From the NCBI GenBank assembly GCA_015066865.1, contig SVNQ01000023.1, positions 1-34,516 on the forward strand: DNA of 34,516 bases, written 5' to 3'. This stretch comes from Ruminococcus sp. Lineage in GTDB: Bacteria; Bacillota; Clostridia; Oscillospirales; Ruminococcaceae. Below, piece after piece: positions 1 to 8,253 of this stretch. The notes beneath the pieces are model-generated. The model ran no database searches, was not told the DNA's origin, and saw only the letters and a program-made list of their open reading frames with translations. The translations under genes and the position numbers were made by a program. Every line of letters starts with the position of its first letter. Position 1 is the stretch's first letter.

Positions 1-1
1 G

Positions 2-217
2 GCAGTGCCGGAGGAAGAAAAGCCCGCACAGAAGCCTCGTCAGCGCAGACCGGAGCGTGATAAGGGCATTGTATGGGAACCCAAGCCCCAGAAGCCGCAG
101 TCCGAGATGACATTTGAGGACATGATGAGCCGTTTCAAGCAGAACAGCGAGGAGCGTATGTGCGACATCAAGCGCAACACCGACCGCAAGAACGGCAGCC
201 GCAGACGCTCAAAATAA
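2..217 (+). CDS. C-terminal end of an unrecognised basic protein (5' truncated)
   Basis: The reading frame is open from the first bases of the window to a TAA at 215-217, so the true start lies upstream. The GTG at position 5 is unlikely to be the start because no ribosome binding site can be seen. The visible 71 residues are low-complexity and strongly charged: an N-terminal stretch rich in Pro, Lys, Arg and Gln, then a short amphipathic piece around EDMMSRFKQNSEERM, then a basic tail ending RRRSK. This looks like a disordered, possibly nucleic-acid-binding tail. I do not recognise the family and assign no function. A stem-loop (228-255) follows directly. Confidence 0.55.
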   Translation, partial: AVPEEEKPAQKPRQRRPERDKGIVWEPKPQKPQSEMTFEDMMSRFKQNSEERMCDIKRNTDRKNGSRRRSK

Positions 218-227
218 ACGAGAATTA

Positions 228-255
228 CAGCCGTTTTGAGGAATCAAAACGGCTG
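228..255 (+). terminator. Stem-loop, possible weak terminator
   Basis: Perfect 12-bp inverted repeat (CAGCCGTTTTGA / TCAAAACGGCTG) with a GGAA tetraloop, 10 bases after the stop of the first gene. No run of T follows (ATTGTCATC). It may be a weak or Rho-dependent terminator, or a processing or stabilising hairpin in front of the next small gene. Confidence 0.45.
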
Positions 256-288
256 ATTGTCATCAATGGAAACCACAGGAGGCGTTTT

Positions 289-525
289 ATGAAGTGTCCG
301 TATTGTGAAAAGGAAATGCAGAAGGGGGAGATTCGCTTCAGCGATGATCTGTCGGCGTTTATAAAGTTCTTTCAGGGACCGAGATGGGTTTCGGAGGAGG
401 ATATTGAGAGAATCATTCCGAAAAACACCGTACAGCTTTCGCATGTTGCAGAAACCTATTATTGTGAAGCGTGCGGCAAGGCAGTAGCATATTTTGATGC
501 AGTTACAAATGAAGATCTGTTCTGA
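289..525 (+). CDS. Small zinc-binding protein, DUF6487-like
   Basis: Encodes 78 residues. The ATG at 289 is chosen because an AGGAGG (277-282) lies just upstream and the protein then opens with MKCPYCEKEMQKG, the usual beginning of small zinc-ribbon proteins of this type. A frame extension to 160 would overlap the preceding gene and has no ribosome binding site. Two CxxC knuckles, C3/C6 near the N-terminus and C59/C62 near the C-terminus (YYCEACGK), could bind one zinc. The middle is a hydrophobic and charged stretch with no known catalytic residues. Such proteins are common in Clostridia and their role is unknown. A strong terminator follows 12 bases after the stop, so the gene ends its transcription unit. 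Confidence 0.8.
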   Translation: MKCPYCEKEMQKGEIRFSDDLSAFIKFFQGPRWVSEEDIERIIPKNTVQLSHVAETYYCEACGKAVAYFDAVTNEDLF

Positions 526-537
526 ATGATCAGCCGT

Positions 538-569
538 AGCACCACGGGATTTCCCCGTGGTGCTTTTTT
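538..569 (+). terminator. Rho-independent terminator
   Basis: An 11-bp perfect stem AGCACCACGGG / CCCGTGGTGCT with a 5-base loop, followed by a run of six T (564-569). It ends the transcript carrying the small zinc-binding protein and insulates the ung promoter. Confidence 0.9.
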
Positions 570-633
570 ATGGAAGCACCGCATGGGATTGCCTGAACAA
601 TTTCGGATTCCCGTGATTATTTCAAATTTCCCC

Positions 634-662
634 TTGTAATTGCAGTAAATTTATGCTATAAT
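634..662 (+). promoter_or_regulatory. Sigma-A-type promoter of the ung operon
   Basis: TTGTAA at 634-639, 17-bp spacer, TATAAT at 657-662. The ung start codon is at 697 with AAGGAGG at 683-689. No riboswitch-sized leader is present (about 28 nt). Confidence 0.8.
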
Positions 663-696
663 AAATTTGTATATGCAAAAAAAAGGAGGCGGAAAC

Positions 697-1368
697 ATGG
701 TACATTTCGGCAACGAGTGGGATGTCCTGCTTGCGGAGGAACTGGAAAAGCCGTATTATCAGGAATTACGGCGATTTTTAGCGGAGGAATACCGCACAAC
801 AACGATCTATCCCAATCAGTATGACATCTTCAACGCCCTGAAATACACTACCTACAGCAGTGTGCGTGTGGTGATCCTCGGACAGGATCCGTACCATGGC
901 GCAGGACAGGCGCACGGACTGAGCTTTTCTGTCAAAAAAGGCGTACAGCCGCCGCCGTCCCTTGTGAATATCTATAAGGAGATCCGTGAGGATCTGGGTA
1001 TCGACAACCTCGGCAGGCACGGAGAACTGACAAGCTGGGCAAAACAGGGCGTGCTGCTGCTCAACACCGTCCTGACCGTTCGTGACGGACAGGCGGCAAG
1101 CCATCACGGCAAGGGCTGGGAGCAGTTCACCGACAGCATCATTCGGCTGCTCAATGTCCGTGAGGATCCCATCGTGTTCCTGCTCTGGGGCGCACATGCC
1201 GCAAAGAAGGAGGATGTCCTGACCAATCCCTGCCACTTGATTCTGAAATCCGCCCATCCGAGTCCCCTTTCAGCGACGAGAGGATTTTTTGGATGCAGGC
1301 ATTTTTCAAAGACAAATGATTTTCTCAGAAGCCACGGCTTTGCGGAAATAGACTGGACGATAGAATAA
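697..1368 (+). CDS. ung: Uracil-DNA glycosylase, family 1
   Basis: Removes uracil from DNA, arising from cytosine deamination or dUTP misincorporation, as the first step of base excision repair in the cytoplasm. The product is 223 residues, a normal length. The water-activating motif GQDPYH is at residues 62-67 (catalytic Asp64), and the HPSPLS loop has His187, the same numbering as the E. coli enzyme. Residues LLLNTVLTV carry the uracil-recognition Asn. The ATG at 697 is preferred over an upstream in-frame codon because an AAGGAGG sits 7 bases before it. It is the first gene after a clear promoter, and the methylene-THF reductase gene starts 34 bp after its stop with no terminator, so the two probably share a transcript although their roles are unrelated. 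Confidence 0.96.
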   Translation: MVHFGNEWDVLLAEELEKPYYQELRRFLAEEYRTTTIYPNQYDIFNALKYTTYSSVRVVILGQDPYHGAGQAHGLSFSVKKGVQPPPSLVNIYKEIREDLGIDNLGRHGELTSWAKQGVLLLNTVLTVRDGQAASHHGKGWEQFTDSIIRLLNVREDPIVFLLWGAHAAKKEDVLTNPCHLILKSAHPSPLSATRGFFGCRHFSKTNDFLRSHGFAEIDWTIE

Positions 1369-1402
1369 TGACTGAAACCCGACAAGAAAGTGATGTGGAT
1401 AT

Positions 1403-2257
1403 ATGGAAAAGAAACCGATTTATTCATTTGAGGTATTCCCCCCGAAGCCCACTTCCCCCGTGGAGAGCGTTTCGAATGCGTTTGCGGAGCTTGCATCGCT
1501 CAAACCAGATTTCATCAGCGTGACCTACGGCGCAGGCGGCGGACTCAACGGCGGTGCGCTCACCTGTGAGCTGTGCGCAAAGCTGCTGCACGAATACGGC
1601 ATCAAGCCCGTGGCGCACCTTCCCTGCATTTCCTACACGAAGGAGGAAATTTCGACGGTGCTTCAGGATTTCAAAGCGCACGGCATCACCGATATTCTGG
1701 CGCTGCGCGGCGACAAAAGCCCCGACCGCCCCGAAAAGGATGATTTCAAATACGCATCCGACCTGATCGAATTTATCCGCCGTGAGGGTGATTTCCATAT
1801 TTCAGCCGCATGCTACCCCGAGGTGCATCCCGAGGCAAGAACGGCTGCGGATGACCTTCGTCACCTCAAGGAAAAGGTGGACAAGGGCGCATCCCATCTG
1901 ATTTCACAGCTCTTTTTTGACAATGCGCATTTCTATGATTTCCGTGAAAAATGCGACATTATCGGCATTAACGTGCCGATTGAAGCAGGCATCATGCCCG
2001 TGGTGAATGCGGCGCAGATCAACCGCATGGTGAGCCTGTGCGGCGCAAGCCTGCCGAGAAAATTCACCGTGATGATGCAGCGCTTCGGACACAGCCCCGA
2101 GGCAATTCGTGACGCAGGCATTGCCTATGCCGTTGACCAGATCGTCGATCTCGTGGCAAACGGTGTGGATGGCATCCACCTGTACACCATGAACAACCCC
2201 TACGTTGCAAAACGTATCACCGAAGCCGTTTCGGGCATTCTGGGCAGAAGCCTGTGA
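1403..2257 (+). CDS. metF: 5,10-methylenetetrahydrofolate reductase
   Basis: Flavoprotein that reduces 5,10-methylene-THF to 5-methyl-THF, the methyl donor for methionine synthase. It is 284 residues, close to bacterial MetF (about 290). Seen: the N-terminal YSFEVFPPK segment with Glu10 in the position of the catalytic Glu; the first barrel strands with FISVTYGAGG; ALRGD with Asp104 matching the flavin/folate Asp; SQLFFDN (about 167-173) and GIMPVVNAAQ (about 196-205), both typical of MetF. The ribosome binding site is weak (AAGAAAG), so expression may depend on upstream translation. The next gene starts on the A of the stop codon (TGATG), which suggests coupling with the methionine synthase reactivation protein and MetH. 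Confidence 0.95.
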   Translation: MEKKPIYSFEVFPPKPTSPVESVSNAFAELASLKPDFISVTYGAGGGLNGGALTCELCAKLLHEYGIKPVAHLPCISYTKEEISTVLQDFKAHGITDILALRGDKSPDRPEKDDFKYASDLIEFIRREGDFHISAACYPEVHPEARTAADDLRHLKEKVDKGASHLISQLFFDNAHFYDFREKCDIIGINVPIEAGIMPVVNAAQINRMVSLCGASLPRKFTVMMQRFGHSPEAIRDAGIAYAVDQIVDLVANGVDGIHLYTMNNPYVAKRITEAVSGILGRSL

Positions 2258-2922
2258 TGACCCTCGGCAGTATCGACCGCAGTCAGGCGCTGCGCTACGC
2301 AGGGATGCGTGGAGATGCGGATGCTCCGCTTTCCGCACTTGCGGATGCGTGCGAAAAACGGCTGCTTTCCGTGATTTCACCAAGGTATATCCACCGTGTC
2401 TATCCGCTGGAATCCTGTGATGCCGGCATTGCCTGCAAAGGATCCCGTCTGCTGCTGACGGGGACGGATATTGCTGCGCATCTGGAAGGATGCAGCCATG
2501 CGGTGCTGTTTTGTGCAACGCTGTCGCAGGGCGCTGACCGTGCCGTGCGCACGGCGCAGGCGGAGGATGTGACCGCAGGATTGCTGACGGATGCTTTGGC
2601 AAGCGCCGCAATTGAGCAGGTCTGCGACCTTGCGGAAACGGAAATTCTCGCAGGACTTTCGGATTATCATGCGACATGGCGGTTCAGCCCCGGCTATGGG
2701 GATCTTCCGCTGCAGCTGCAGGGGGATTTCCTTGACGCTCTCGATGCACAGCGGAAAGTCGGCGTGTGCGTGAGCGAAAGCGGACTGTTGATTCCGAGAA
2801 AATCGGTCACGGCAATCATCGGGCTTTCGGAAAAGCCCGTCGGACGGCACAGAAAGGGCTGTGCTGCGTGTAATCTTGTGAATACCTGCCCCTATCGGGC
2901 GAAAGGAGCGCATTGCAAATGA
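2257..2922 (+). CDS. Free-standing methionine synthase reactivation (AdoMet-binding) protein
   Basis: 221 residues resembling the C-terminal activation domain of cobalamin-dependent methionine synthase (Met_synt_B12 family). This domain binds S-adenosylmethionine and lets it remethylate oxidised cob(II)alamin. Visible marker: RFSPGYGDLPL beginning at Arg142, the counterpart of the RxxPGY AdoMet-binding motif. The C-terminus carries four cysteines (C202, C205, C211, C220) in a CxxC...CPYR tail, seen in Firmicute stand-alone versions and possibly metal-binding. The ATG at 2257 overlaps the metF stop by one base; a GTG one codon earlier is also possible. Its own stop overlaps the metH ATG (ATGA at 2919-2922). 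The reactivation domain is missing from the neighbouring MetH, so this protein almost certainly acts on it in trans. Confidence 0.9.
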   Translation: MTLGSIDRSQALRYAGMRGDADAPLSALADACEKRLLSVISPRYIHRVYPLESCDAGIACKGSRLLLTGTDIAAHLEGCSHAVLFCATLSQGADRAVRTAQAEDVTAGLLTDALASAAIEQVCDLAETEILAGLSDYHATWRFSPGYGDLPLQLQGDFLDALDAQRKVGVCVSESGLLIPRKSVTAIIGLSEKPVGRHRKGCAACNLVNTCPYRAKGAHCK

Positions 2923-5270
2923 ACGTAAATACGCTTTTAGAATCGGGATTTCTGATGCTGGACGGCGGCATGGGTACCATGCTGCAGGCAGGCGGACTGG
3001 AAATGGGCGGCATTCCCGAAATGCTGAATTTTACCCATCCCGAACTCATACAGAACATTCACCGTGCCTACATCCAAGCAGGTGCGGATGTGATATATAC
3101 CAACACCTTCGGCGCAAATCGCCTGAAAATGGCGAAAACGGGTAAATCCGTGCAGGAGATCATCTCCGCTGCCATTCAGAATGCAAGGACAGCCGCAGGC
3201 GAAAATACCCTCGTTGCGCTTGACATCGGGCCAATCGGACAGCTTCTGGAACCGACGGGAACGCTGAAATTTGAGGAAGCTTACGATATTTTCCGTGAAC
3301 AGATCGAAGCCGGAAAGGACGCAGATCTGTACATATTTGAAACCATGACCGACCTTCTGGAGGTTCGTGCAGGTGTGCTTGCCGCAAAGGAATGCGGTGA
3401 CAAGCCGATTTTCGTCACCATGAGCTTTGAGGAAAACGGCAGAACCTTCACAGGCTGCGAAATTTCCGCAATGGCGCTCACACTCGAAGGACTGGGCGTG
3501 GACGCCATCGGCGTGAACTGCTCGCTCGGCCCGGAGGAGCTTGTCCCCATCGTGCAGGAGCTTTGCAAATGGACAAATCTCCCCGTGATCGTCAAGCCCA
3601 ACGCAGGACTTCCCGACCCTGTCACAGGAAAGCATGAATTTGCGCCCGAACGCTTCGGGGCATGCATGCAGCCCTTTGCAGAGATGGGTGCGGTGATTTT
3701 CGGCGGATGCTGCGGTACAACGCCCGATCATATTCGTGCGGCAGCCGGACAAATCCGCACGATGCAGCCCGTAAAGCGCAGCGTAACCATTCCTGCGGCG
3801 GTCTGCTCGGCGAACAGAACCGTTGTGATCGACATGCCGAGAATCATCGGCGAGAGGATCAATCCGACGGGCAAAAAACGCTTCAAACAGGCACTTCTGG
3901 AGCATGATATTGACTATATTCTGAATCAGGCGATCGTGCAGGTACAGGCAGGTGCCGACATTTTAGACGTGAATGTGGGACTGCCCGACATTGACGAAGC
4001 CGAGATGATGCAAAGCGCTGTGAAGGCAATTCAGGGCATCACGGATGTTCCGCTGCAGCTTGATACAACGAAGCCTGCCGCATTGGAGGCAGGACTGCGA
4101 ATCTACAACGGCAAGGCCATTGTCAATTCCGTCAACGGCGAGGAGGAGTCCCTGAACACTGTCCTTCCGCTTGTGAAGAAATACGGTGCAGCCGTGGTGG
4201 GACTGACGCTTGACAAGAATGGCATTCCGAAAACGGCGGAGGGCAGATTTGCCATTGCAAAGCGCATTCTGGACAGAGCACTGGAGCTTGGCATCCGCCG
4301 TGAGGACGTGTACATCGACTGCCTGACGCTGACGGCATCCGCCGAGCAGGAGGGCGTGATGGAAACGCTTTCGGCTCTGACGAGAGTCAAGCAGGAGCTG
4401 GGACTGCGCACGGTGCTTGGCGTGTCGAACATTTCGTTCGGACTGCCCAATCGTGAGCTTGTCACGAGAACATTTCTGACAATGGCACTGCATGCAGGAC
4501 TTGATCTGCCGATCATCAATCCCAACACGGAGAGCATGACGGGGGCAGTGAGAGCCTACAGGCTGCTTGCCAATTTCGATCAAAACGCCGTGGAATTTAT
4601 TTCGCATTATGGCGGTGAAACGCCCGCTGCACCCATGGCGGCAGCAAAGAATATGACGCTTGGCGAAGCGATTTCCGCAGGACTCAAGAGCGAAGCGGCG
4701 CAGTTGACGACTGCACTGCTGCAGGAAATGCCTGCGATGGAAATTGTGAATGCCCAGCTTATTCCTGCGCTTGATAAAGCAGGTGCGGAATTTGAAACGG
4801 GAAAGATCTTCCTGCCGCAGCTGATTTCCGCTGCATCCGCAGCGCAGAGCGCATTTGAGGTGATCCGCAATCACCTCTGCGAAAGCGGTACGGAGAGTGT
4901 GAGCAGCGGCACGATCGTGATTGCCACTGTCAAGGGTGACATCCACGACATCGGCAAGAATATCGTGAAGGTGCTGCTGGAAAATTACGGCTACAGGGTG
5001 ATCGACCTTGGCAAGGATGTGGACTGCGAAGCGGTTGCGCAGGCGGCTGCGGAGCATCATGCACCGCTTGTGGGGCTTTCGGCGCTCATGACAACAACAC
5101 TTCCCTCCATGGAGGAAACGATACAGCTTGTAAAAGCTCGCTGTCCCGAATGCAGGATCATGGTGGGCGGCGCAGTTCTGACAGCGGATTACGCTGAAAA
5201 AATCGGTGCGGATTTCTACGCAAAGGACGCTAAGGGTGCGGTGGATATTGCACGCAGCGTGATCTCATAA
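2919..5270 (+). CDS. metH: Cobalamin-dependent methionine synthase, lacking the reactivation domain
   Basis: Transfers the methyl group of 5-methyl-THF to homocysteine through methylcobalamin. 783 residues. Domain order: homocysteine-binding barrel (about 10-285) with zinc ligands Cys201 and the pair Cys264/Cys265 in FGGCCGTTP; folate (pterin-binding) barrel beginning GERINPTGKKRF (about 311-322); helical cap around 570-650; cobalamin-binding Rossmann domain to the C-terminus, with the DxHxxG motif GDIHDIGKN (Asp674, His676, the lower cobalt ligand). E. coli MetH has about 1227 residues; the final reactivation domain of roughly 330 residues is absent and is supplied by the preceding gene. The ATG at 2919 is chosen over a TTG at 2913 because of AAGGAG at 2903-2908 and the 4-bp ATGA overlap. 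No SAM or B12 riboswitch is seen upstream. Confidence 0.96.
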   Translation: MNVNTLLESGFLMLDGGMGTMLQAGGLEMGGIPEMLNFTHPELIQNIHRAYIQAGADVIYTNTFGANRLKMAKTGKSVQEIISAAIQNARTAAGENTLVALDIGPIGQLLEPTGTLKFEEAYDIFREQIEAGKDADLYIFETMTDLLEVRAGVLAAKECGDKPIFVTMSFEENGRTFTGCEISAMALTLEGLGVDAIGVNCSLGPEELVPIVQELCKWTNLPVIVKPNAGLPDPVTGKHEFAPERFGACMQPFAEMGAVIFGGCCGTTPDHIRAAAGQIRTMQPVKRSVTIPAAVCSANRTVVIDMPRIIGERINPTGKKRFKQALLEHDIDYILNQAIVQVQAGADILDVNVGLPDIDEAEMMQSAVKAIQGITDVPLQLDTTKPAALEAGLRIYNGKAIVNSVNGEEESLNTVLPLVKKYGAAVVGLTLDKNGIPKTAEGRFAIAKRILDRALELGIRREDVYIDCLTLTASAEQEGVMETLSALTRVKQELGLRTVLGVSNISFGLPNRELVTRTFLTMALHAGLDLPIINPNTESMTGAVRAYRLLANFDQNAVEFISHYGGETPAAPMAAAKNMTLGEAISAGLKSEAAQLTTALLQEMPAMEIVNAQLIPALDKAGAEFETGKIFLPQLISAASAAQSAFEVIRNHLCESGTESVSSGTIVIATVKGDIHDIGKNIVKVLLENYGYRVIDLGKDVDCEAVAQAAAEHHAPLVGLSALMTTTLPSMEETIQLVKARCPECRIMVGGAVLTADYAEKIGADFYAKDAKGAVDIARSVIS

Positions 5271-5283
5271 CAAGGAGGAATCC

Positions 5284-7458
5284 ATGAAGAAACGAAAAAT
5301 TATTACTGCTTTTCTTCTCAGCGGAATGCTGCTCGCAGCTACAGGCTGCGAGGGTGGAAAGCAAAAAGTGCAGTATAAATGGAGCAACGTTGCCATTGGC
5401 GGCGGCGGCTATGTGACGGGCATGGTCTACAGCGAAGCGGAGGAAAACCTCGTCTATGCCCGAACCGACATCGGCGGTGCCTACCGCTGGGTAGAATCGG
5501 AACAGCGCTGGGTTGCCATCACCGATCACCTCGGTTCTGACAACTGGAATCTCATCGGCATTGAGAGTATTGCCGCAGATCCGGTGGACGCAAAGCGTGT
5601 GTATGTACTGGGCGGCACCTATATGGGTTCAAACGGCGCAGTACTCGTTTCCGAGGACTACGGCACGACATGGACGCAGGTGGACATGCCCTTTGAATGC
5701 GGCGGCAACTGCTCCGGCAGAGGTACGGGCGAGCGCATGATGGTCAATCCCAAAAACAACAGCGAGATCTATCTGGGCACGAGAAAAGCGGGACTGTACA
5801 AATCCACGGATTTCGGAAAAACGTGGAACGAGGTCACAAGCTTTCCGGCAAAGGGCGATTATTCGCAGGAAAATAACACCATCGGCATTATGTGGGTGGA
5901 ATTTGAACCGAACAGCGGCGATGTTTATGTCGGCGTTGCGGAAACAAACGGACAGTGCATTTACCGTTCCTCCGATAACGGTGCAAGCTGGGAGGCACTC
6001 CCTGTATTCCGTCAGGGGCTGTATCCCCTGCAGGCGGATTTTTCCGCTGACGGCACGCTCTATCTTTCCTACTCCGACAACTGCGGCCCGAATATGGCAA
6101 ACTGCAGTGATGCGGCGGTTGCAAAGTACAAGGACGGCGTATTTACCGATATTACCCCGAATCTTGATGACGGCAGATACGGCGGATTTGGCGGTATTTC
6201 CGTTGATAAGCAGAATCCTGATACCGTGGTGGTCAGCACGCTGTTTTATTGGGCGGATCGGGGCGATAATATCTACCGCACCACGGACGGCGGCAAGACT
6301 TGGACGGGCATGCATAATACCAAAACAGGTGAGAAAAATTATGTCATGGACGTTTCCCGTGCGGACTGGCTGACATGGGGACGTGAGGAGGCAAAGCTCG
6401 GCTGGTGGATCACCGACATCAACATCAATCCCTTCAATTCCGACGAAGTGATGTATGGCACGGGTGCTACCATCTACACCACGCAGAATATGACGGCGCT
6501 TGGCAGCCAAACTCCCGTAACTGTGGCGTTTGACGCATACGGTCTGGAGGAAACCGCCGTATTCCAGATGGCTTCCCCGAATTACGGGGAGGGCGAACCC
6601 CAGCTCTATTCGATTATGGGCGATCTTACGGGATTTGCACATCTCGATGTGACAGCAGGCCCCGATGACGCACATTATATGGGCAGTGCGTCGGGCGGTA
6701 CAGCGGAGGATCTGGATGCTGCCTACGAAAATGCAAACTGCGCTGTTTATACCATTGCAGACAAGAACAAGCCCGTGTGGTATACCACCGATGGCGGAAC
6801 ATGGATCTCTGCGGATGCCCCTGAAAAAGCGGAGGGCGGCAAGGTTTCCATGGCAGCGGACGGAAGCTGCTTTATCTGGACGCCCGGAACTGTGGGAAAT
6901 TCCAATATCTATCTCTTCAATATGGAGACAAAGAAGTGGTACTACGTCAAGGGACTCGGCTACGGTGCGGATATTGCAGCGGACAGAATGAATCCCAAGA
7001 AATTCTACGCAGCCTACAACGGACAGTTTTTCATTTCCACCGACGGCGGTGTGAATTTCACAAAGACGGGACAGATGGTGTCCGATGATGTGGTCATCCA
7101 CACCGTTCCCGGAAAGGAAGGCCATATCTGGCTGGCAAGCGGTTCCCTGCTGATGGTATCCGAGGATAGCGGCAGTCATTTTACCGTGATCAAGGGCAAT
7201 GATTTCAAGGCGATCGGCTTCGGTGCGCCGAAGAAGGAGGGCGATTATCCCGTACTCTACGCCATGGGCGAAAGCGGCGGACAGGGTGACGGCATCTATC
7301 GTTCCACCGACAAGGCAAAAACATGGGTGCGCATCAATGATGAACAGCATTTGTTCGGCAATCTCACGCCCTACATCACAGGTGACGGCAACGTCTACGG
7401 CAGAGTGTACTTTGCAACCAACGGCAGAGGCATCGTCATGGGGGATATTGCAGAGTAA
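5284..7458 (+). CDS. GH74 xyloglucanase, lipoprotein
   Basis: Cell-surface endo-xyloglucanase (glycoside hydrolase family 74) that would cut the beta-1,4-glucan backbone of xyloglucan. 724 residues. The signal peptide ends in the lipobox LAATGC, with Cys22 as the lipid anchor. The first propeller repeat has the family signature W..VAIGGGGYVTGMVY, then ARTDIGGAYRW with Asp62 as one catalytic acid. The second propeller begins near MGDLTGF, whose Asp447 is in the position of the other catalytic Asp. Repeated blade motifs such as STDFGKTW, SSDNGASW, TTDGGKTW and STDKAKTW are Asp-box-like. No dockerin or carbohydrate-binding module follows the two propellers, so it is an anchored single-domain enzyme and not a cellulosome subunit. 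AAGGAGG sits 7 bases before the ATG, only 13 bp after metH. Confidence 0.92.
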   Translation: MKKRKIITAFLLSGMLLAATGCEGGKQKVQYKWSNVAIGGGGYVTGMVYSEAEENLVYARTDIGGAYRWVESEQRWVAITDHLGSDNWNLIGIESIAADPVDAKRVYVLGGTYMGSNGAVLVSEDYGTTWTQVDMPFECGGNCSGRGTGERMMVNPKNNSEIYLGTRKAGLYKSTDFGKTWNEVTSFPAKGDYSQENNTIGIMWVEFEPNSGDVYVGVAETNGQCIYRSSDNGASWEALPVFRQGLYPLQADFSADGTLYLSYSDNCGPNMANCSDAAVAKYKDGVFTDITPNLDDGRYGGFGGISVDKQNPDTVVVSTLFYWADRGDNIYRTTDGGKTWTGMHNTKTGEKNYVMDVSRADWLTWGREEAKLGWWITDININPFNSDEVMYGTGATIYTTQNMTALGSQTPVTVAFDAYGLEETAVFQMASPNYGEGEPQLYSIMGDLTGFAHLDVTAGPDDAHYMGSASGGTAEDLDAAYENANCAVYTIADKNKPVWYTTDGGTWISADAPEKAEGGKVSMAADGSCFIWTPGTVGNSNIYLFNMETKKWYYVKGLGYGADIAADRMNPKKFYAAYNGQFFISTDGGVNFTKTGQMVSDDVVIHTVPGKEGHIWLASGSLLMVSEDSGSHFTVIKGNDFKAIGFGAPKKEGDYPVLYAMGESGGQGDGIYRSTDKAKTWVRINDEQHLFGNLTPYITGDGNVYGRVYFATNGRGIVMGDIAE

Positions 7459-7461
7459 CAC

Positions 7462-8253
7462 ATGAAGAACAGAAAAATATCATATAAACGAATCTTTGGC
7501 GCGATCATCCTCCTGCTGCTGATCATTGCCCTGATCTGGGGCGGCATCACCGCATGGATGGTCTATACGGGCAAGCTGAAGCTCAATGTGCCGGATCCCG
7601 AAAAATATCCCGTCATGGGCGTGGACGTATCACGCTATCAGGGGAATATCCAGTGGGACGTGATCGCAGGGCAGGATGTCAGCTTTGCCTTTATCAAGGC
7701 AACCGAGGGAAGCTCCTATCAGGATCCCTTGTTTGCATTCAACTGGGAGGAATGCCGCAGAAACGGTATTTATGCAGGGGCGTATCATTTCTTCAGCTTT
7801 GAAAGCAGCGGAGAAACGCAGGCGCAGAATTTCATCAATACCGTCGGGCCGCTTGACGATGATCTGCCGCCCGTGGTGGATCTGGAATTTTACGGGAACT
7901 ACGGCGCCGATCCCCTTTCCAAAGCGGAAACGAGGGAGATCCTCGATGACCTGCTCGATACGCTGGAGGAATATTACGGCGTAAAGCCGATTATTTACAC
8001 CACCACCAAGGCATACTACCAGTATCTGTTTGGCGGTGATTACGGTGATTATCCGCTTTGGATGCGCAACACCTATTTCAAGCCCGTGGAGGACTGGGCA
8101 TTCTGGCAGTATTCCGACAAGGGCGAGCTGGAAGGCTATGACGGCAAGCAGGTGGACAGCCTCGAAAAATACATCGACCTGAATGTCTACAACGGCACCT
8201 ACGAGGAATTTCTCTCGGAGTTTTCCCTTGCAAGTGTGGAGGTGACGCAATGA
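7462..8253 (+). CDS. Membrane-anchored GH25 muramidase (lysozyme-like)
   Basis: 263 residues. A single membrane helix (about 11-35) is followed by a GH25 domain (about 50-250), so the enzyme would face the cell wall and cleave the MurNAc-GlcNAc bond of peptidoglycan. Seen: MGVDVSRYQG with Asp55; SFAFIKATEG; YAGAYHFF; and PPVVDLEF with the catalytic pair Asp140 and Glu142; then IIYTTTKAYY and FWQYS near the end, all standard GH25 features. The start lies 3 bp after the GH74 stop, and its own stop overlaps the manA ATG (ATGA). It may help wall remodelling around anchored enzymes, but that is inference. A phage origin is unlikely given the membrane anchor and the operon context. Confidence 0.92.
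   Translation: MKNRKISYKRIFGAIILLLLIIALIWGGITAWMVYTGKLKLNVPDPEKYPVMGVDVSRYQGNIQWDVIAGQDVSFAFIKATEGSSYQDPLFAFNWEECRRNGIYAGAYHFFSFESSGETQAQNFINTVGPLDDDLPPVVDLEFYGNYGADPLSKAETREILDDLLDTLEEYYGVKPIIYTTTKAYYQYLFGGDYGDYPLWMRNTYFKPVEDWAFWQYSDKGELEGYDGKQVDSLEKYIDLNVYNGTYEEFLSEFSLASVEVTQ

Noticed and set aside
1369..1402. SAM or cobalamin riboswitch before metF
   Set aside because: The gap is only 34 bp, far too short for such an element, and upstream sequence is ung coding.
5629..7461. 610-residue open frame on the minus strand opposite the GH74 gene
   Set aside because: Composition is a mirror of the plus-strand codon bias, there is no ribosome binding site, and the GH74 protein explains the region fully.
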